From an uncultured Erysipelotrichaceae bacterium (GTDB taxonomy: Bacteria > Bacillota_I > Bacilli_A > Erysipelotrichales > Erysipelotrichaceae), in NCBI GenBank assembly GCA_949289855.1, contig CASEPS010000008.1:1-60373 (forward strand): a stretch of DNA of 60,373 bases. Reading direction: 5' to 3'. The notes under the pieces are model-generated. The model was given only the letters and a program-made list of their open reading frames with translations, was not told where the DNA came from and did not search any database. The translations under genes and the position numbers were made by a program. Below, in pieces: positions 17,807 to 26,869 of the stretch (within the stretch, counting starts at the first letter, position 1; every line of letters starts with the position of its first letter).

Positions 17807-18241
17807 ATGATTATTTATAACGCTGGAAATATTGATCACAACAAACGGTTTATTCTTTCCATTATCGTTGGGGTGATTGCTTCTGTTCTTCTTGGTATTG
17901 CCTATGGTGTAGTGCAGAGCATTGTGCGCATTGAAATGGAAATTGTCTATATCTTTATTGGCTGGTGCATTGGCAGATTGCTGATCTATACAGGACATGG
18001 TGTAACACTGAAGTATTCCATACTCGGTGCAATACTTGCCTTTGTATCTATTATTGTTGGAGACATTGTCAGTACATTTGGCCTGGGAAGTCTGTTTGCA
18101 GTACTTGTTTCACCTTCGATGTGGATGCTGATGGTGAGAATGCTGATAATATCAAAACTTGGTTCCCTCTGGGGTATTCTTGGTGTGCTGTTCCGTGTGG
18201 CTGGTATTTATACTGCTTATCAGACATCACGTATTTTCTAG
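17807..18241 (+). CDS. Small multispanning membrane protein upstream of alr
   Basis: A 144-residue protein with about four hydrophobic segments (for example FILSIIVGVIASVLLGIAYG near residues 15-34). The start ATG follows CAGGAG, and an extended -10 (TGCTAGAAT) lies about 30 bases upstream. Family not recognised. It ends 9 bases before the alanine racemase start, so the two are probably co-transcribed, but nothing in the sequence ties it to cell-wall synthesis directly. Confidence 0.75.
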   Translation: MIIYNAGNIDHNKRFILSIIVGVIASVLLGIAYGVVQSIVRIEMEIVYIFIGWCIGRLLIYTGHGVTLKYSILGAILAFVSIIVGDIVSTFGLGSLFAVLVSPSMWMLMVRMLIISKLGSLWGILGVLFRVAGIYTAYQTSRIF

Positions 18242-18250
18242 GAGGCAAAT

Positions 18251-19357
18251 ATGTTCAGAAAAACATGGATGGAAGTTAATCTGGATGAGATTGCGGACAA
18301 TGTCAGAAAGATTCGTGAAATATCAAAAAAGAAATTTATAGCTGTGCTCAAGGCTGATGCCTATGGCTGTGGCGATATACAGGTATGCCGGGCAGTAGAA
18401 GAAGCTGGTGCAGATATGGTGGCCGTTTCTTCTGTAGATGAAGTGCTCATGCTGCGCAATGAAGGTTATCGGGGAGAAATGCTTGTCCTTGGTACGGCAG
18501 ATCCTTCTGATATTGCTGCACTGATTGAGGCAGATGCCGCAACCGCAGCGTATTCTATGGAATGGATAGAACATGTCATCCAACAGAATTGCAAAGGACT
18601 CAGAGTCCATCTTGCCATTGATTCGGGTATGAACCGGATTGGGTTTAAAGATGAGGCAGAGTTGCGTGATGCATTGCATCGTCTTGAGGCGGCGGGTTGT
18701 ATTATTGATGGAATCTTTACCCATTTTGCCTGTGCAGATGAAAAGGACCATGTGATGACTAACCGTCAGTTTGCGGTGTTTGAAAAACTTGTCAAAGCAT
18801 TGGATTATCCATTCCGCTATATTCATTGTGATAACTCAGATGCGACATTGTTCCATCATGATATGTTGAGCAATGCCTGCCGGGTGGGTATTACCCTGTA
18901 TGGCATTTCTTCTTATACCGATGAACTTGCTCATCCGATTAGTCTTTATACGACTATCTATATGTGCAAACATGTACCAGCTGGCGAAACCATTGGATAT
19001 GGCGCGACTTATACAACAGAAGAAGATGAAATCATTGCAACAGCTGCCATTGGCTATGCGGATGGTTTTGTCAGAGCAAACCAGGGTCGGAAGGTATACG
19101 TGGATGGTACATATGCAACAGTTGTTGGCAGGGTGTGCATGGACCAGGTGATGTTGAAACTGGATCATGAAGTCCCTCTTGGTACAACAGTGGAAATCTT
19201 TGGCCCACATGTATCATTGGAAGAAATGGCAGAAGAACTCCATACCATTCCGTATGAAGTGATCTGTCTGATTTCGGGCAGAGTGACAAGGAAATATATT
19301 TTCCATGGTGAAGAAAAAGCAGAACAGAATGAACGGTTGATACGTTCAGTCAGATGA
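18251..19357 (+). CDS. alr: Alanine racemase
   Basis: A 368-residue fold-type III PLP enzyme that interconverts L- and D-alanine for peptidoglycan synthesis. The PLP-binding Lys is in FIAVLKADAYGCG (about residue 34), with the conserved HLAIDSGMNRIGF strand, the barrel segment HCDNSDA, and the second-domain ETIGYGATYT region containing the catalytic Tyr. The C-terminal domain has YADGFVRANQGRKVYVDG and RVCMDQ. Length matches the family. The start ATG follows AGGAGGCAAAT. It is followed by a strong terminator. Confidence 0.95.
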   Translation: MFRKTWMEVNLDEIADNVRKIREISKKKFIAVLKADAYGCGDIQVCRAVEEAGADMVAVSSVDEVLMLRNEGYRGEMLVLGTADPSDIAALIEADAATAAYSMEWIEHVIQQNCKGLRVHLAIDSGMNRIGFKDEAELRDALHRLEAAGCIIDGIFTHFACADEKDHVMTNRQFAVFEKLVKALDYPFRYIHCDNSDATLFHHDMLSNACRVGITLYGISSYTDELAHPISLYTTIYMCKHVPAGETIGYGATYTTEEDEIIATAAIGYADGFVRANQGRKVYVDGTYATVVGRVCMDQVMLKLDHEVPLGTTVEIFGPHVSLEEMAEELHTIPYEVICLISGRVTRKYIFHGEEKAEQNERLIRSVR

Positions 19358-19387
19358 CCGGAGGATTTCATATTCTCCGGTTTTTTG
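19357..19387 (+). terminator. Terminator of alr
   Basis: CCGGAG and CTCCGG form the stem, followed by TTTTTTG. Confidence 0.7.
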
Positions 19388-19394
19388 TGTGGTG

Positions 19395-19400
19395 TATAAT
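19395..19400 (+). promoter_or_regulatory. -10 box close to the GNAT start codon
   Basis: TATAAT at 19395-19400 is followed by nine bases and then ATG 19410, leaving at most a few leader nucleotides and no Shine-Dalgarno sequence. Confidence 0.5.
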
Positions 19401-19409
19401 ACAGAGTAT

Positions 19410-19895
19410 ATGAAACTTGAATACACCAGAGCATCAAAAGAAGATATAGAAGTCATCTGCCGTCTCGCTGATGATGTGATTCAGCGCTATGAAGATTTTC
19501 ATGCGGTCAATGAAGAAAAATCACTCGGTTGGACACATCGTTCCATTGCGGAAAATATCCATCGCTTTGCGGTGATACGGTATGAGGGACATAAAGCCGG
19601 GTATTTATTACTGACACCAGGCAATGGCAGATATGAAATCAATTATCTGTTTGTTTTGCCATACTACCAGAATAAAGGTATTGGTACAGAAGTTATCCGG
19701 CAATGTATCCGTGATACGAAGGGCAATGTGCAGGTATATGTATTTACCGGAGACATTGGTACATTTTCTCTGTTTGAACAGCTTGGGTTCAGGGCAAAGG
19801 AAGTTTTTCACCGTACCCGGTATGTGATGGTATATGAAAATCCTGAAGAGGATGAAGAGAGTGAAAGTGAAGAGGAGGATTTCTTCAATCTTTGA
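19410..19895 (+). CDS. GNAT-family N-acetyltransferase
   Basis: A 161-residue acetyltransferase. The acetyl-CoA pyrophosphate loop is YYQNKGIGTEVIRQC (Q-x-x-G-x-G pattern), preceded by the beta-4 strand YEINYLFVLP and followed by FEQLGFRAKEVF, the typical C-terminal GNAT segment. The last 20 residues are very acidic (EEDEESESEEED). The in-frame GTG at 19389 lies within the promoter, so ATG 19410 is preferred. First gene of a tight operon up to 23600; the acetyl acceptor is unknown. Confidence 0.85.
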   Translation: MKLEYTRASKEDIEVICRLADDVIQRYEDFHAVNEEKSLGWTHRSIAENIHRFAVIRYEGHKAGYLLLTPGNGRYEINYLFVLPYYQNKGIGTEVIRQCIRDTKGNVQVYVFTGDIGTFSLFEQLGFRAKEVFHRTRYVMVYENPEEDEESESEEEDFFNL

Positions 19896-19907
19896 AGAAA
19901 TGACAAT

Positions 19908-20366
19908 ATGATGGACAACAACAGAATGATCAAAGAAGTAGAAGAAGCAATTATGGCTGCAGACAATGCATTGACACACCTTACAGCTGCACGTGACAAG
20001 CTCGATTCTGCCTCGGGATGGGGTATTTTTGATATGCTTGGCGGTGGAATGTTTACTACCTATGTCAAACGTTCAAAGATGAAAGATGCCCAGGCTGAAA
20101 TGGAAAGAGCACAGAACGCGCTGATGATATTCAACAGGGAACTGGAAGATGTGCAGAACATAGAAGGAATTGACTTTGATGTATCAGCTTTTTCCGGTAT
20201 GGCGGATTATGTCTTTGATCATTTTCTTGTGGACATGTTTGTGCAGGGAGAAATATCCGATGCACAGGATAAAGTAGAAGAAGCAATCCGACAGGTGACT
20301 ATGCTTTTGGAAAGCCTTGAAGAGAAGGAAGAAGCACTTGTCAGAGAAAGTGGAACAGGAAGATGA
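19908..20366 (+). CDS. Helical hypothetical protein
   Basis: A 152-residue protein, largely amphipathic helix, with a short conserved-looking Gly-rich loop GWGIFDMLGGGMFTTYVKRS at about residues 37-56. I have seen this motif in uncharacterised Firmicutes proteins but cannot name a function. Two adjacent ATG codons (19908, 19911) are possible starts, with a weak ribosome binding site. The stop overlaps the next start (ATGA), so it is translationally coupled to the following gene. Confidence 0.7.
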   Translation: MMDNNRMIKEVEEAIMAADNALTHLTAARDKLDSASGWGIFDMLGGGMFTTYVKRSKMKDAQAEMERAQNALMIFNRELEDVQNIEGIDFDVSAFSGMADYVFDHFLVDMFVQGEISDAQDKVEEAIRQVTMLLESLEEKEEALVRESGTGR

Positions 20367-20893
20367 AGCTCATTGTCGTTAAAGGGGAAGAACTGGACCA
20401 TCATCCTGACATAGCATTGAAACTGATGAAGGAAAGACAATCAGGTAATATGGTTGTTCTTTTGTCAGAATACTGTCGTACGAAAACAGTAGAAAAGTAT
20501 TACCGCCATGCCAATATGTTTGTGGTTGATGGCGGCATGTTTGCCTTCAGTGGCTGTCATACCCTGTATCACAAACCGCTTTCTGCAGATGTATTAAATG
20601 ATTTGGAAATGCTTTTGCATGATACAAGTTGTGCAATCTATGATGAAGTGGAAAATGCCTGTGGTGGTGCATTGAAATTGTTTGAAAATGGCAAATGGAA
20701 AGAAAGACCATATCTTCTGATGGTGGAACATCCGGATGATGAAGTGTATGAGAAACTCGAAGAGAAGTTTTCACTTATGGATGCAGGAAATGGTAAGTTT
20801 GCGTTGTTTCCAAAAGATTGCAATTATCAAGCAGGCATTGCAGCATGTGCGAAAGAAGCAGGTGTTGGAAAGGAAGATATCATTTTGTGGTAA
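20363..20893 (+). CDS. Hypothetical protein, possibly a degenerate HAD (Cof-like) protein
   Basis: A 176-residue protein coupled to the previous gene by a 4-bp overlap. The stretch VVDGGMFAFSGCHTLYHKPL and the end NYQAGIAACAKEAGVGKEDI resemble the cap and late core of Cof-type HAD phosphatases. However, the DxDGT nucleophile motif at the start and the final GDxxND motif are both absent, the protein ending at EDIILW. It may be a catalytically dead relative or something unrelated that only looks similar. Function unknown. Confidence 0.6.
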   Translation: MKLIVVKGEELDHHPDIALKLMKERQSGNMVVLLSEYCRTKTVEKYYRHANMFVVDGGMFAFSGCHTLYHKPLSADVLNDLEMLLHDTSCAIYDEVENACGGALKLFENGKWKERPYLLMVEHPDDEVYEKLEEKFSLMDAGNGKFALFPKDCNYQAGIAACAKEAGVGKEDIILW

Positions 20894-21813
20894 GGGATGA
20901 ATACTGGTACAGTTTTCCATCATATTGCATGGAGACATTTGGCAAAAAACTCTACAGGGTGGCATTGGATGCAGGTATGAGCTGTCCTAACCGTGATGGC
21001 AGTATTGGAACGGGTGGCTGTATCTTTTGTGATGAAGGCGGATCTGGTGATTTTGCGATTGCCTGCCATGGTCAGAAACTTGTGGAAGAAGACCTCATCT
21101 ATAATCATTCTCATAGTGGAAATGGCAGTTATATTGCCTATTTCCAGGCATATACAAATACCTATGCACCATGCGAAAGACTGCGCATGTTATATACTTC
21201 TGCTTTGGACAATTCGCTGTTTGCCGGTATTTCCATTGCGACAAGACCCGATTGTCTTGGGGATGAAGTGATGGCTTTGTTGAAGGAATTGAAAGATGCT
21301 TATCCGGGCAAGTTTATATGGGTGGAGCTTGGTTTGCAGAGCATACATGATTCTACTGCCATCTGGATGAACAGAGGCTATCCGCTTTCTGTTTTTGATG
21401 AAGCATGCCACAAATTGCAGGAAACTGGTATTTCCATCATTGTGCATATCATTCTTGGTCTTTATGAGGAAACAGATGAAATGGTATTGGAAACCATACG
21501 ACATCTCAATGATGTGAAGATCAATGGTATCAAGATACAGCTTTTGCATTATCTTTCAGGGACAAAGCTCTATGCGAAATATCTTTCGCATCAGGATGCC
21601 CCACAGCCAATGGAAGAAGAACACTATGTGCATCTTGTTGTGCAGTGCCTTGGCTGGCTGGATGAAAATATCGTTGTGCACAGACTCACAGGTGATGGTG
21701 ACAGAAGAATACTCAAAGCACCACTATGGTCTTTGAACAAGCGGAAGGTGTTGAATGCAATACGTCATGAGATGGCAGTCAATCATATAAGACAGGGAAG
21801 CTTAAGGAGGTAG
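20887..21813 (+). CDS. Radical SAM protein, TIGR01212/YhcC family
   Basis: About 308 residues of an Elp3-like radical SAM enzyme. The cluster-binding region is ALDAGMSCPNRDGSIGTGGC followed by IFCDEGGSGDFA, with C-x(n)-C-x2-C spacing typical of TIGR01212. Further motifs are TRPDCLGDE, WVELGLQS and HIILGL. The start is uncertain: GTG 20887 overlaps the upstream stop and lies behind GGAAAGGAAG, while the first in-frame ATG (20930) has no ribosome binding site and would trim the conserved N-terminus. The ATG at 20898 is out of frame. The reaction catalysed by this family is not firmly known. Confidence 0.85.
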   Translation: MVRDEYWYSFPSYCMETFGKKLYRVALDAGMSCPNRDGSIGTGGCIFCDEGGSGDFAIACHGQKLVEEDLIYNHSHSGNGSYIAYFQAYTNTYAPCERLRMLYTSALDNSLFAGISIATRPDCLGDEVMALLKELKDAYPGKFIWVELGLQSIHDSTAIWMNRGYPLSVFDEACHKLQETGISIIVHIILGLYEETDEMVLETIRHLNDVKINGIKIQLLHYLSGTKLYAKYLSHQDAPQPMEEEHYVHLVVQCLGWLDENIVVHRLTGDGDRRILKAPLWSLNKRKVLNAIRHEMAVNHIRQGSLRR

Positions 21814-21816
21814 CGT

Positions 21817-22698
21817 ATGTCTGAAATTGCATTACGGGTTCGGGAAATGTTCACAAAAGGAGATCATGAAAGAGATGCTGGTAATATGACACCAGAAGAT
21901 ATTGAGCGCTTTGACGACATTGTGTATGGAACAGATGAAAAGTGGCAGGTGCTTGATGTGTATCGTCCAAAAGGTATGGAAGGTAAACTGCCGGTTATCA
22001 TCAGCTTTCATGGTGGTGGATGGGTATATGGAGACAAAGATGTCTACCAGTGGTATACGATGAGCCTTGCAGAGAGAGGTTTTGCGGTCATCAATTTTAC
22101 ATACCGCCTGGCACCGGAGTTTCAGTTTTCTGCTCCACTTGAAGATTGCAATCTAGTGGTGAAATGGATGCTTGCCCATAAAGATGAATATGGCTTTGAT
22201 ACAGAAAATGTCTTTGCGGTTGGTGACTCTGCAGGTGCACATGGGCTGGCATTGTATTGTAACTTTCTGACCAATGCAGACTATGCCGCAAAGTTTGCTT
22301 TTACTGCGCCTGCTGGCTTTCACTTCAATGCGGTTGCCCTCAATTGTGGAGTATACAGAATTGCATTTGGTGGTAAGGAAGACCTTACTGCATCTTTGAT
22401 GCACGCATATCTTCCAAATGGTGGAACGCAGGAAGAAATGGACCTGGTAACCTGTATGAACTATATGACTGCTCAATTCCCGCCATGTTTTGTGATGAGC
22501 TGTGATGGTGATTTTCTTAAGAGTCAGATGGAAGTCATATTGCCTGTTTTACTGAAAGAAAACGTACCGTTTGTGCTGCGCCTGTATAAGGGAGAAGAAA
22601 TACCACTGCCGCATGTATTCCATTGCAATGTCAAACTAGCTGAGGCAGCACAATGCAATGATGCGGAATGTGCATTCTTCAAAGAGTATTGTCAATGA
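21817..22698 (+). CDS. Alpha/beta-hydrolase (HSL-type esterase)
   Basis: A 293-residue hydrolase. The oxyanion motif is FHGGGWVYGDKD and the nucleophile elbow is VGDSAGAHG; a late Asp (SCDGDFL) and a His (LPHVFHC) complete a likely Ser-Asp-His triad. These are the marks of the hormone-sensitive-lipase/esterase group acting on short acyl or aryl esters. The start ATG follows AGGAGGTAGCGT. Its stop overlaps the start of the sugar kinase gene (ATGA), so the two are coupled. Confidence 0.85.
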   Translation: MSEIALRVREMFTKGDHERDAGNMTPEDIERFDDIVYGTDEKWQVLDVYRPKGMEGKLPVIISFHGGGWVYGDKDVYQWYTMSLAERGFAVINFTYRLAPEFQFSAPLEDCNLVVKWMLAHKDEYGFDTENVFAVGDSAGAHGLALYCNFLTNADYAAKFAFTAPAGFHFNAVALNCGVYRIAFGGKEDLTASLMHAYLPNGGTQEEMDLVTCMNYMTAQFPPCFVMSCDGDFLKSQMEVILPVLLKENVPFVLRLYKGEEIPLPHVFHCNVKLAEAAQCNDAECAFFKEYCQ

Positions 22699-23600
22699 AA
22701 AAGGCATTGTTAATTGGATCGGTCACAACAGATGTGACATTGCGCATGGACCATCTGCCTGAGGTAGAAGAAGACGTGAATGTGCATGATATGACCATGC
22801 GGCCAGGGGGATGTGTATTCAATATTGCCTCTGTGTTTCGTGTCATGCATGTACCATATGAACTTTGCTATCCTCTTGGTACAGGTATGTATGCCAGGTA
22901 TCTTGCAGAAGAACTTGCCAAAAGGAATATAGAACCTGGATATCATCTACAGGAAGAAAATGGGACATGTTTTTGTCTGGTAGATGATAATGGAAACAGG
23001 ACATTTCTTGCTGTACATGGTGCGGAATATTATTTCCCAATGGAAATGTTCACTTCGCTTGATCCTTCACAGTATGGCATTGCCTATGCTGGTGGTATTG
23101 ATGTCGAAGAAGAGACTGGTGAAAACATCATTACCTGTCTTGAACGTATGCATGAACATGGTGTGACGATCTGCTTTGCGCCAGGTCCCCGCGTTAGACA
23201 TATTGCAATGGACAGGATTGAAAGAATCTTACAATTACAACCGATCTTGCATATGAATGCAAGAGAAGGCATGACACTTGTACAAAGACTTTCAGGACAT
23301 GTTTCCAACAGTGATGAGGTGGTGAAAGTGCTTCATGGTTTCACACAACAGGTTGTCGTATTGACAGATGGTGGTAATTCACTTGTGTATTGTGATGCAG
23401 AGGGGCATCTCTTCCACCAGCCAACAGAACAGGTCAGACAGATAGATGGTACAGGTGCAGGAGACTGCCATGCCGGAATGGTTTTGTGCGGGTTAATGCT
23501 TGAAAAAGACCTGCATGAAGTGATGCGCGAAGCAAATCATATAGCAGGTATCATCGCAGGCAAAACAGGTGGTGAATTATGCCTGGAAGATATGTCATAA
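22695..23600 (+). CDS. PfkB-family sugar or nucleoside kinase
   Basis: A 301-residue ribokinase-like kinase. PfkB signature 1 appears as RPGGCVFNIASVF, and signature 2 as IDGTGAGDCHAGMVLCGL, which contains the anion-hole GAGD and the catalytic Asp. The N-terminal strand LIGSVTTDVTLRMDHLP is typical. The start ATG overlaps the esterase stop. The substrate is unknown. It is the last gene of the operon that begins with the GNAT gene. Confidence 0.85.
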   Translation: MKKALLIGSVTTDVTLRMDHLPEVEEDVNVHDMTMRPGGCVFNIASVFRVMHVPYELCYPLGTGMYARYLAEELAKRNIEPGYHLQEENGTCFCLVDDNGNRTFLAVHGAEYYFPMEMFTSLDPSQYGIAYAGGIDVEEETGENIITCLERMHEHGVTICFAPGPRVRHIAMDRIERILQLQPILHMNAREGMTLVQRLSGHVSNSDEVVKVLHGFTQQVVVLTDGGNSLVYCDAEGHLFHQPTEQVRQIDGTGAGDCHAGMVLCGLMLEKDLHEVMREANHIAGIIAGKTGGELCLEDMS

Positions 23601-23641
23601 CACTGGAACAGGTGTAAAATATACCTATGGAGGACAGTATA

Positions 23642-24769
23642 ATGAAACAGTTTTTTGGAACAGAAATGCCAAAGCTTGGTTTTGGTCTCATGAGACTGCC
23701 AAGATTGGAAGATGGCAAAACAATTGATGTGAAACAATGCGAGGAAATGACGGACAAGTTCCTTGCGGCAGGTCTGAAGTACTTCGATACAGCGTATGTA
23801 TATGAAGGCAGTGAAGAAGCCGCAAAGAAGTTCCTTGTTGACCGTCATCCTCGTGAAAGCTATTACCTGACAAGCAAGCTGAATGCTGGTTCCTGGGCTG
23901 CAAAGAATGAAGAAGAAGCCAAGCATGAACTGGAAGTGTCTTTGGAAAGAACAGGTGCTGGTTACTTTGATTTCTATCTGTTGCATGCCCTTTCCAAGAA
24001 TAATGTAGACAATTATGAAAAGTATGGTATCTGGGATTTTGTGAAAGAGGCTAAGGCTGCTGGAAAGATCCGCCACTATGGTTTCTCTTTCCATGACACA
24101 CCTGAACTTCTTGATGAAATTCTTACAAAACATCCAGATGCGGAATTTGTCCAGCTGCAGATCAACTACGGTGACTGGAACAATCCGGCAGTGCGTTCAA
24201 GAGAATGCTATGAAGTATGTGTAAAGCACAACAAACCGGTTGTTGTCATGGAACCGGTAAAGGGTGGTACCCTTGCCAATATGCCGACAAAGATCACCGA
24301 TATCTTCAAGGAAGCAGATCCTGATGCTTCTGTTGCAAGCTGGGCAGTACGTTTTGCGGCAAGTCTTGAAAATGTCATGGTTGTTCTTTCTGGTATGTCC
24401 AATGTAGCCCAGATGGAAGATAACATTTCTTACATGAAGGACTTCAAGCCATTGGATGAAAAGGAACAGGCAGTTGTAAAGAAGGTACAGGATGTACTTG
24501 CTGGTATTGAGCAGATTCCATGTACTTCCTGCCATTATTGCACAGGTGGATGCCCGATGCAGATCCAGATTCCGGATATATTTGAGGCATTCAACAGAAA
24601 GCTTGTCTATGGACAGGATGATGAAGCTGCCAAGAGATATGTGAAGGCAACAGAAGGTCATGGCAAGGCAAGTGACTGCATTCACTGTCTGCAGTGTGAA
24701 AATGCATGTCCACAGCATATTGAAATCACTTCCTGGCTGGAAAGAGCAGCTAAGGAATTTGAAGGCTGA
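23642..24769 (+). CDS. Aldo/keto reductase with C-terminal ferredoxin domain
   Basis: A 375-residue fusion. Residues 1-280 form an aldo/keto reductase barrel with the catalytic set YFDTAYVYEG (Asp, Tyr), LTSKLN (Lys) and LLHAL (His), plus the cofactor region GMSNVAQMEDN. The C-terminal part has two 4Fe-4S binding motifs, CTSCHYCTGGCP and CIHCLQCENACP. Such fusions are common in anaerobes and may link NAD(P)H and ferredoxin redox pools. The start at ATG 23642 follows GGAGGACAGTATA. An independent promoter is possible (TAAAAT at about 23615). Confidence 0.9.
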   Translation: MKQFFGTEMPKLGFGLMRLPRLEDGKTIDVKQCEEMTDKFLAAGLKYFDTAYVYEGSEEAAKKFLVDRHPRESYYLTSKLNAGSWAAKNEEEAKHELEVSLERTGAGYFDFYLLHALSKNNVDNYEKYGIWDFVKEAKAAGKIRHYGFSFHDTPELLDEILTKHPDAEFVQLQINYGDWNNPAVRSRECYEVCVKHNKPVVVMEPVKGGTLANMPTKITDIFKEADPDASVASWAVRFAASLENVMVVLSGMSNVAQMEDNISYMKDFKPLDEKEQAVVKKVQDVLAGIEQIPCTSCHYCTGGCPMQIQIPDIFEAFNRKLVYGQDDEAAKRYVKATEGHGKASDCIHCLQCENACPQHIEITSWLERAAKEFEG

Positions 24770-24781
24770 GCAGTAACAGAT

Positions 24782-24817
24782 GAGGAATCCTGAATAGGCA
24801 GGGTTCCTTTTTTGTTG
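24782..24817 (+). terminator. Terminator of the aldo/keto reductase gene
   Basis: AGGAATCCTG and CAGGGTTCCT pair (one G-T) and are followed by TTTTTTG. Confidence 0.7.
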
Positions 24818-24963
24818 TCGCAAATGGAAATAAAAACTGAAATATTTTCAAAACTATTCATGCATGATCGAAATAGCTGAATATAGCAGGAGATATGGAT
24901 TTTTTCTGCGAAAGGTGAGTTGTTCCAGAAGCACAAATATTCCGGAACATTTTTGGTTTTGTT

Positions 24964-25003
24964 TTAACATAAAGTTTACAGAATCTTTAATATCTGCTAA
25001 TTT
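24964..25003 (+). promoter_or_regulatory. PHO-box-like direct repeats and promoter of the Na/Pi symporter
   Basis: TTAACA (24964), TTTACA (24975) and TTTAAT (24986) recur with an 11-base period, matching the spacing of PhoP boxes known from Bacillus-type Firmicutes. TTTACA (24975-24980) also serves as a -35 exactly 17 bases before TAATTT (24998-25003), which carries an upstream TG. Activation under phosphate limitation is inferred from the site and the gene that follows. Confidence 0.5.
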
Positions 25004-25027
25004 TACAGGTAATGGGAGGATTCTGAT

Positions 25028-26716
25028 ATGTCTCTGGCAGATATGCAATGGGATGTGATTCTTGGCGGCTTCGGCTTGTTCATGTTCGGTATCAATTTCA
25101 TGGGCGATGGTCTCAAGGAAATTGCGGGTGACAAGCTGCGTGTCTATATTGATAAATATACGACAAATCCGCTGAGTGCTTTTCTGATCGGTATTGTGAT
25201 CACAATTATTATGCAGTCTTCTTCAGCAAGTACGGCGATTACCATCGGTATGGTAAGAGCAGGTCTGATGACCCTGGAACAGGCTGCAGGTATTATTATG
25301 GGTGCCAACATTGGTACAACCATTACTTCTTTCCTGATTTCATTAGACATCGGACAGTACATTTTGTATGTAGTCTTTGCGGGTGCGATGTTGTTGAGCT
25401 TCAGCCGGAAGAGAAGTGTCAACTGCCTTGGCAGTATTCTGCTTGGCTTTGGTCTTGTCTTCTATGGACTGGATTCCATGGGTAATGCATTGTCTTCTTT
25501 GAAAGACATGCCGGCATTTACAACATTTGCACAAAGCATGAGTGATAACCCGATCCTGTCCCTGCTTGCAGGTACAGTGATGACCGGTGCAGTGCAGGCA
25601 TCTGCTGCAACGATTGGTGTTGTGCAGAAGATGTATGAAGCTGGTGCATTGACATTCCAGGCCGTATTGCCATTTGTCTTTGGTGCCAACATCGGTACAA
25701 CCGTTACCGGTATTCTTGCGGCTGTTGGTGGTTCTACTGCCGCAAAGCGTACAGCTGGTATCCATACCCTGTTTAACATTGTCGGTTCAACTGTTGGTAT
25801 GTTGTTACTCGGACCGCTGTCGTCACTGATTCTTTCAATCGCAGGTGCATTGCATCTCAATCCGATGATGCAGGTTGCTGTATCGCATATTCTGTTTAAT
25901 ACAATGGCTACGCTCATCTTCTTCCCGCTGCTCAAACAGATGTGTGCGTTGATCCGTAAGATCATTCCTGGTGATGAACCGAAGCGTATTGAAGTGGATG
26001 TGCATGCGCTTGATCCAAAGCTTGCGGAAGAACTGCCAACTGCCGCATTGTCTGCAGCTGAAGAAGCGATGTTCAAGATGTCTGAAGCAGTCAAGGAGAG
26101 TGTTAACCAGGCAAGGGCGTATCTGAATGAGGATCATGGCGAAGAACAGATACAGATGATTGATCAGACAGAAACATTGATCAATAACTACGATGCCATT
26201 CTGACAAAGTATCTTGTGGATGTCAGTGCGGCAGGCAAGATGACTGCTCATGATGCAAAGGAACAGCGGTTGCAGCTGGATACGGTAAAGAATCTGGAAC
26301 GTATTGGTGATCTTTCGATGAATCTCAAGGAGTTCTTTGAAATGATTCACAATGACGCAAAGCATAGTCTTTCGGCAAGTGCTGTCTATGAGATCAACCG
26401 CATGTTTACCCAGTTGAGTGATATGCTGGATATGGCTATGGCACTGTATCGTAAGAAGGATGAAGGATTATATGAAAAGATGAAGGATCTCGAAGATGGC
26501 ATGGATGCCCTTGAGAAATGGGCACGCAACCAGCACTTTGTGCGCATGTCCAATGGCAAGTGTACAGCGCCGGTTGCTTCATCTGTCTATTGCGATATTC
26601 TTGGTACACTGGAACGTATGGGTGACCATTGCTGGAATATTGCCCGCAGTGCAGTAACAGGCAGTGCGGATGATCTGGCAGAAGGTCATGAAGCAGAAAC
26701 AAGCCCGCAGGCTTAA
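25028..26716 (+). CDS. Na+/phosphate symporter with PhoU-like domain (NptA-type)
   Basis: A 562-residue membrane protein of the SLC34/NptA family. Two inverted repeats carry the signature QSSSAST near residue 60 and its counterpart QASAATIG near 195, with GANIGTT(I/V)T segments in both halves. Eight to ten helices span residues 10-320. The cytoplasmic C-terminus (about 350-555) is a helical PhoU-like domain (NLERIGDLSMNLKEF and LERMGDHCWNIARS). The start ATG follows GGGAGGATTCTGAT. It probably imports phosphate with sodium; the PHO-box-like repeats upstream fit this role. Confidence 0.9.
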   Translation: MSLADMQWDVILGGFGLFMFGINFMGDGLKEIAGDKLRVYIDKYTTNPLSAFLIGIVITIIMQSSSASTAITIGMVRAGLMTLEQAAGIIMGANIGTTITSFLISLDIGQYILYVVFAGAMLLSFSRKRSVNCLGSILLGFGLVFYGLDSMGNALSSLKDMPAFTTFAQSMSDNPILSLLAGTVMTGAVQASAATIGVVQKMYEAGALTFQAVLPFVFGANIGTTVTGILAAVGGSTAAKRTAGIHTLFNIVGSTVGMLLLGPLSSLILSIAGALHLNPMMQVAVSHILFNTMATLIFFPLLKQMCALIRKIIPGDEPKRIEVDVHALDPKLAEELPTAALSAAEEAMFKMSEAVKESVNQARAYLNEDHGEEQIQMIDQTETLINNYDAILTKYLVDVSAAGKMTAHDAKEQRLQLDTVKNLERIGDLSMNLKEFFEMIHNDAKHSLSASAVYEINRMFTQLSDMLDMAMALYRKKDEGLYEKMKDLEDGMDALEKWARNQHFVRMSNGKCTAPVASSVYCDILGTLERMGDHCWNIARSAVTGSADDLAEGHEAETSPQA

Positions 26717-26719
26717 TGA

Positions 26720-26752
26720 TGAAAGCAAAGATGGAAAGTCTTTGCTTTTTTT
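26720..26752 (+). terminator. Terminator of the Na/Pi symporter gene
   Basis: AAAGCAAAGA and TCTTTGCTTT form a perfect 10-bp stem followed by TTTTC. Confidence 0.75.
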
Positions 26753-26812
26753 CATTTTCGTTCAAAAAATGCGATGGCTATGGTCATGTAAGCATTCACA
26801 TTTCTGATTTAC

Positions 26813-26821
26813 TGTTATAAT
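26813..26821 (+). promoter_or_regulatory. Extended -10 promoter of ldh
   Basis: TGTTATAAT (TG-n-TATAAT) lies 49 bases before the ldh ATG; TTCACA 15 bases upstream could act as a weak -35. A quasi-palindrome TGATTAATTGATCA follows at 26838-26851. Confidence 0.55.
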
Positions 26822-26869
26822 TATGACATAACTTGTGTGATTAATTGATCATTAGGAGGAAAACAAAAC

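Noticed and set aside
26833-26851. Rex operator before ldh
   Set aside because: The bases TTGTG...GATCA form only a weak quasi-palindrome and do not match the full Rex consensus on both arms.
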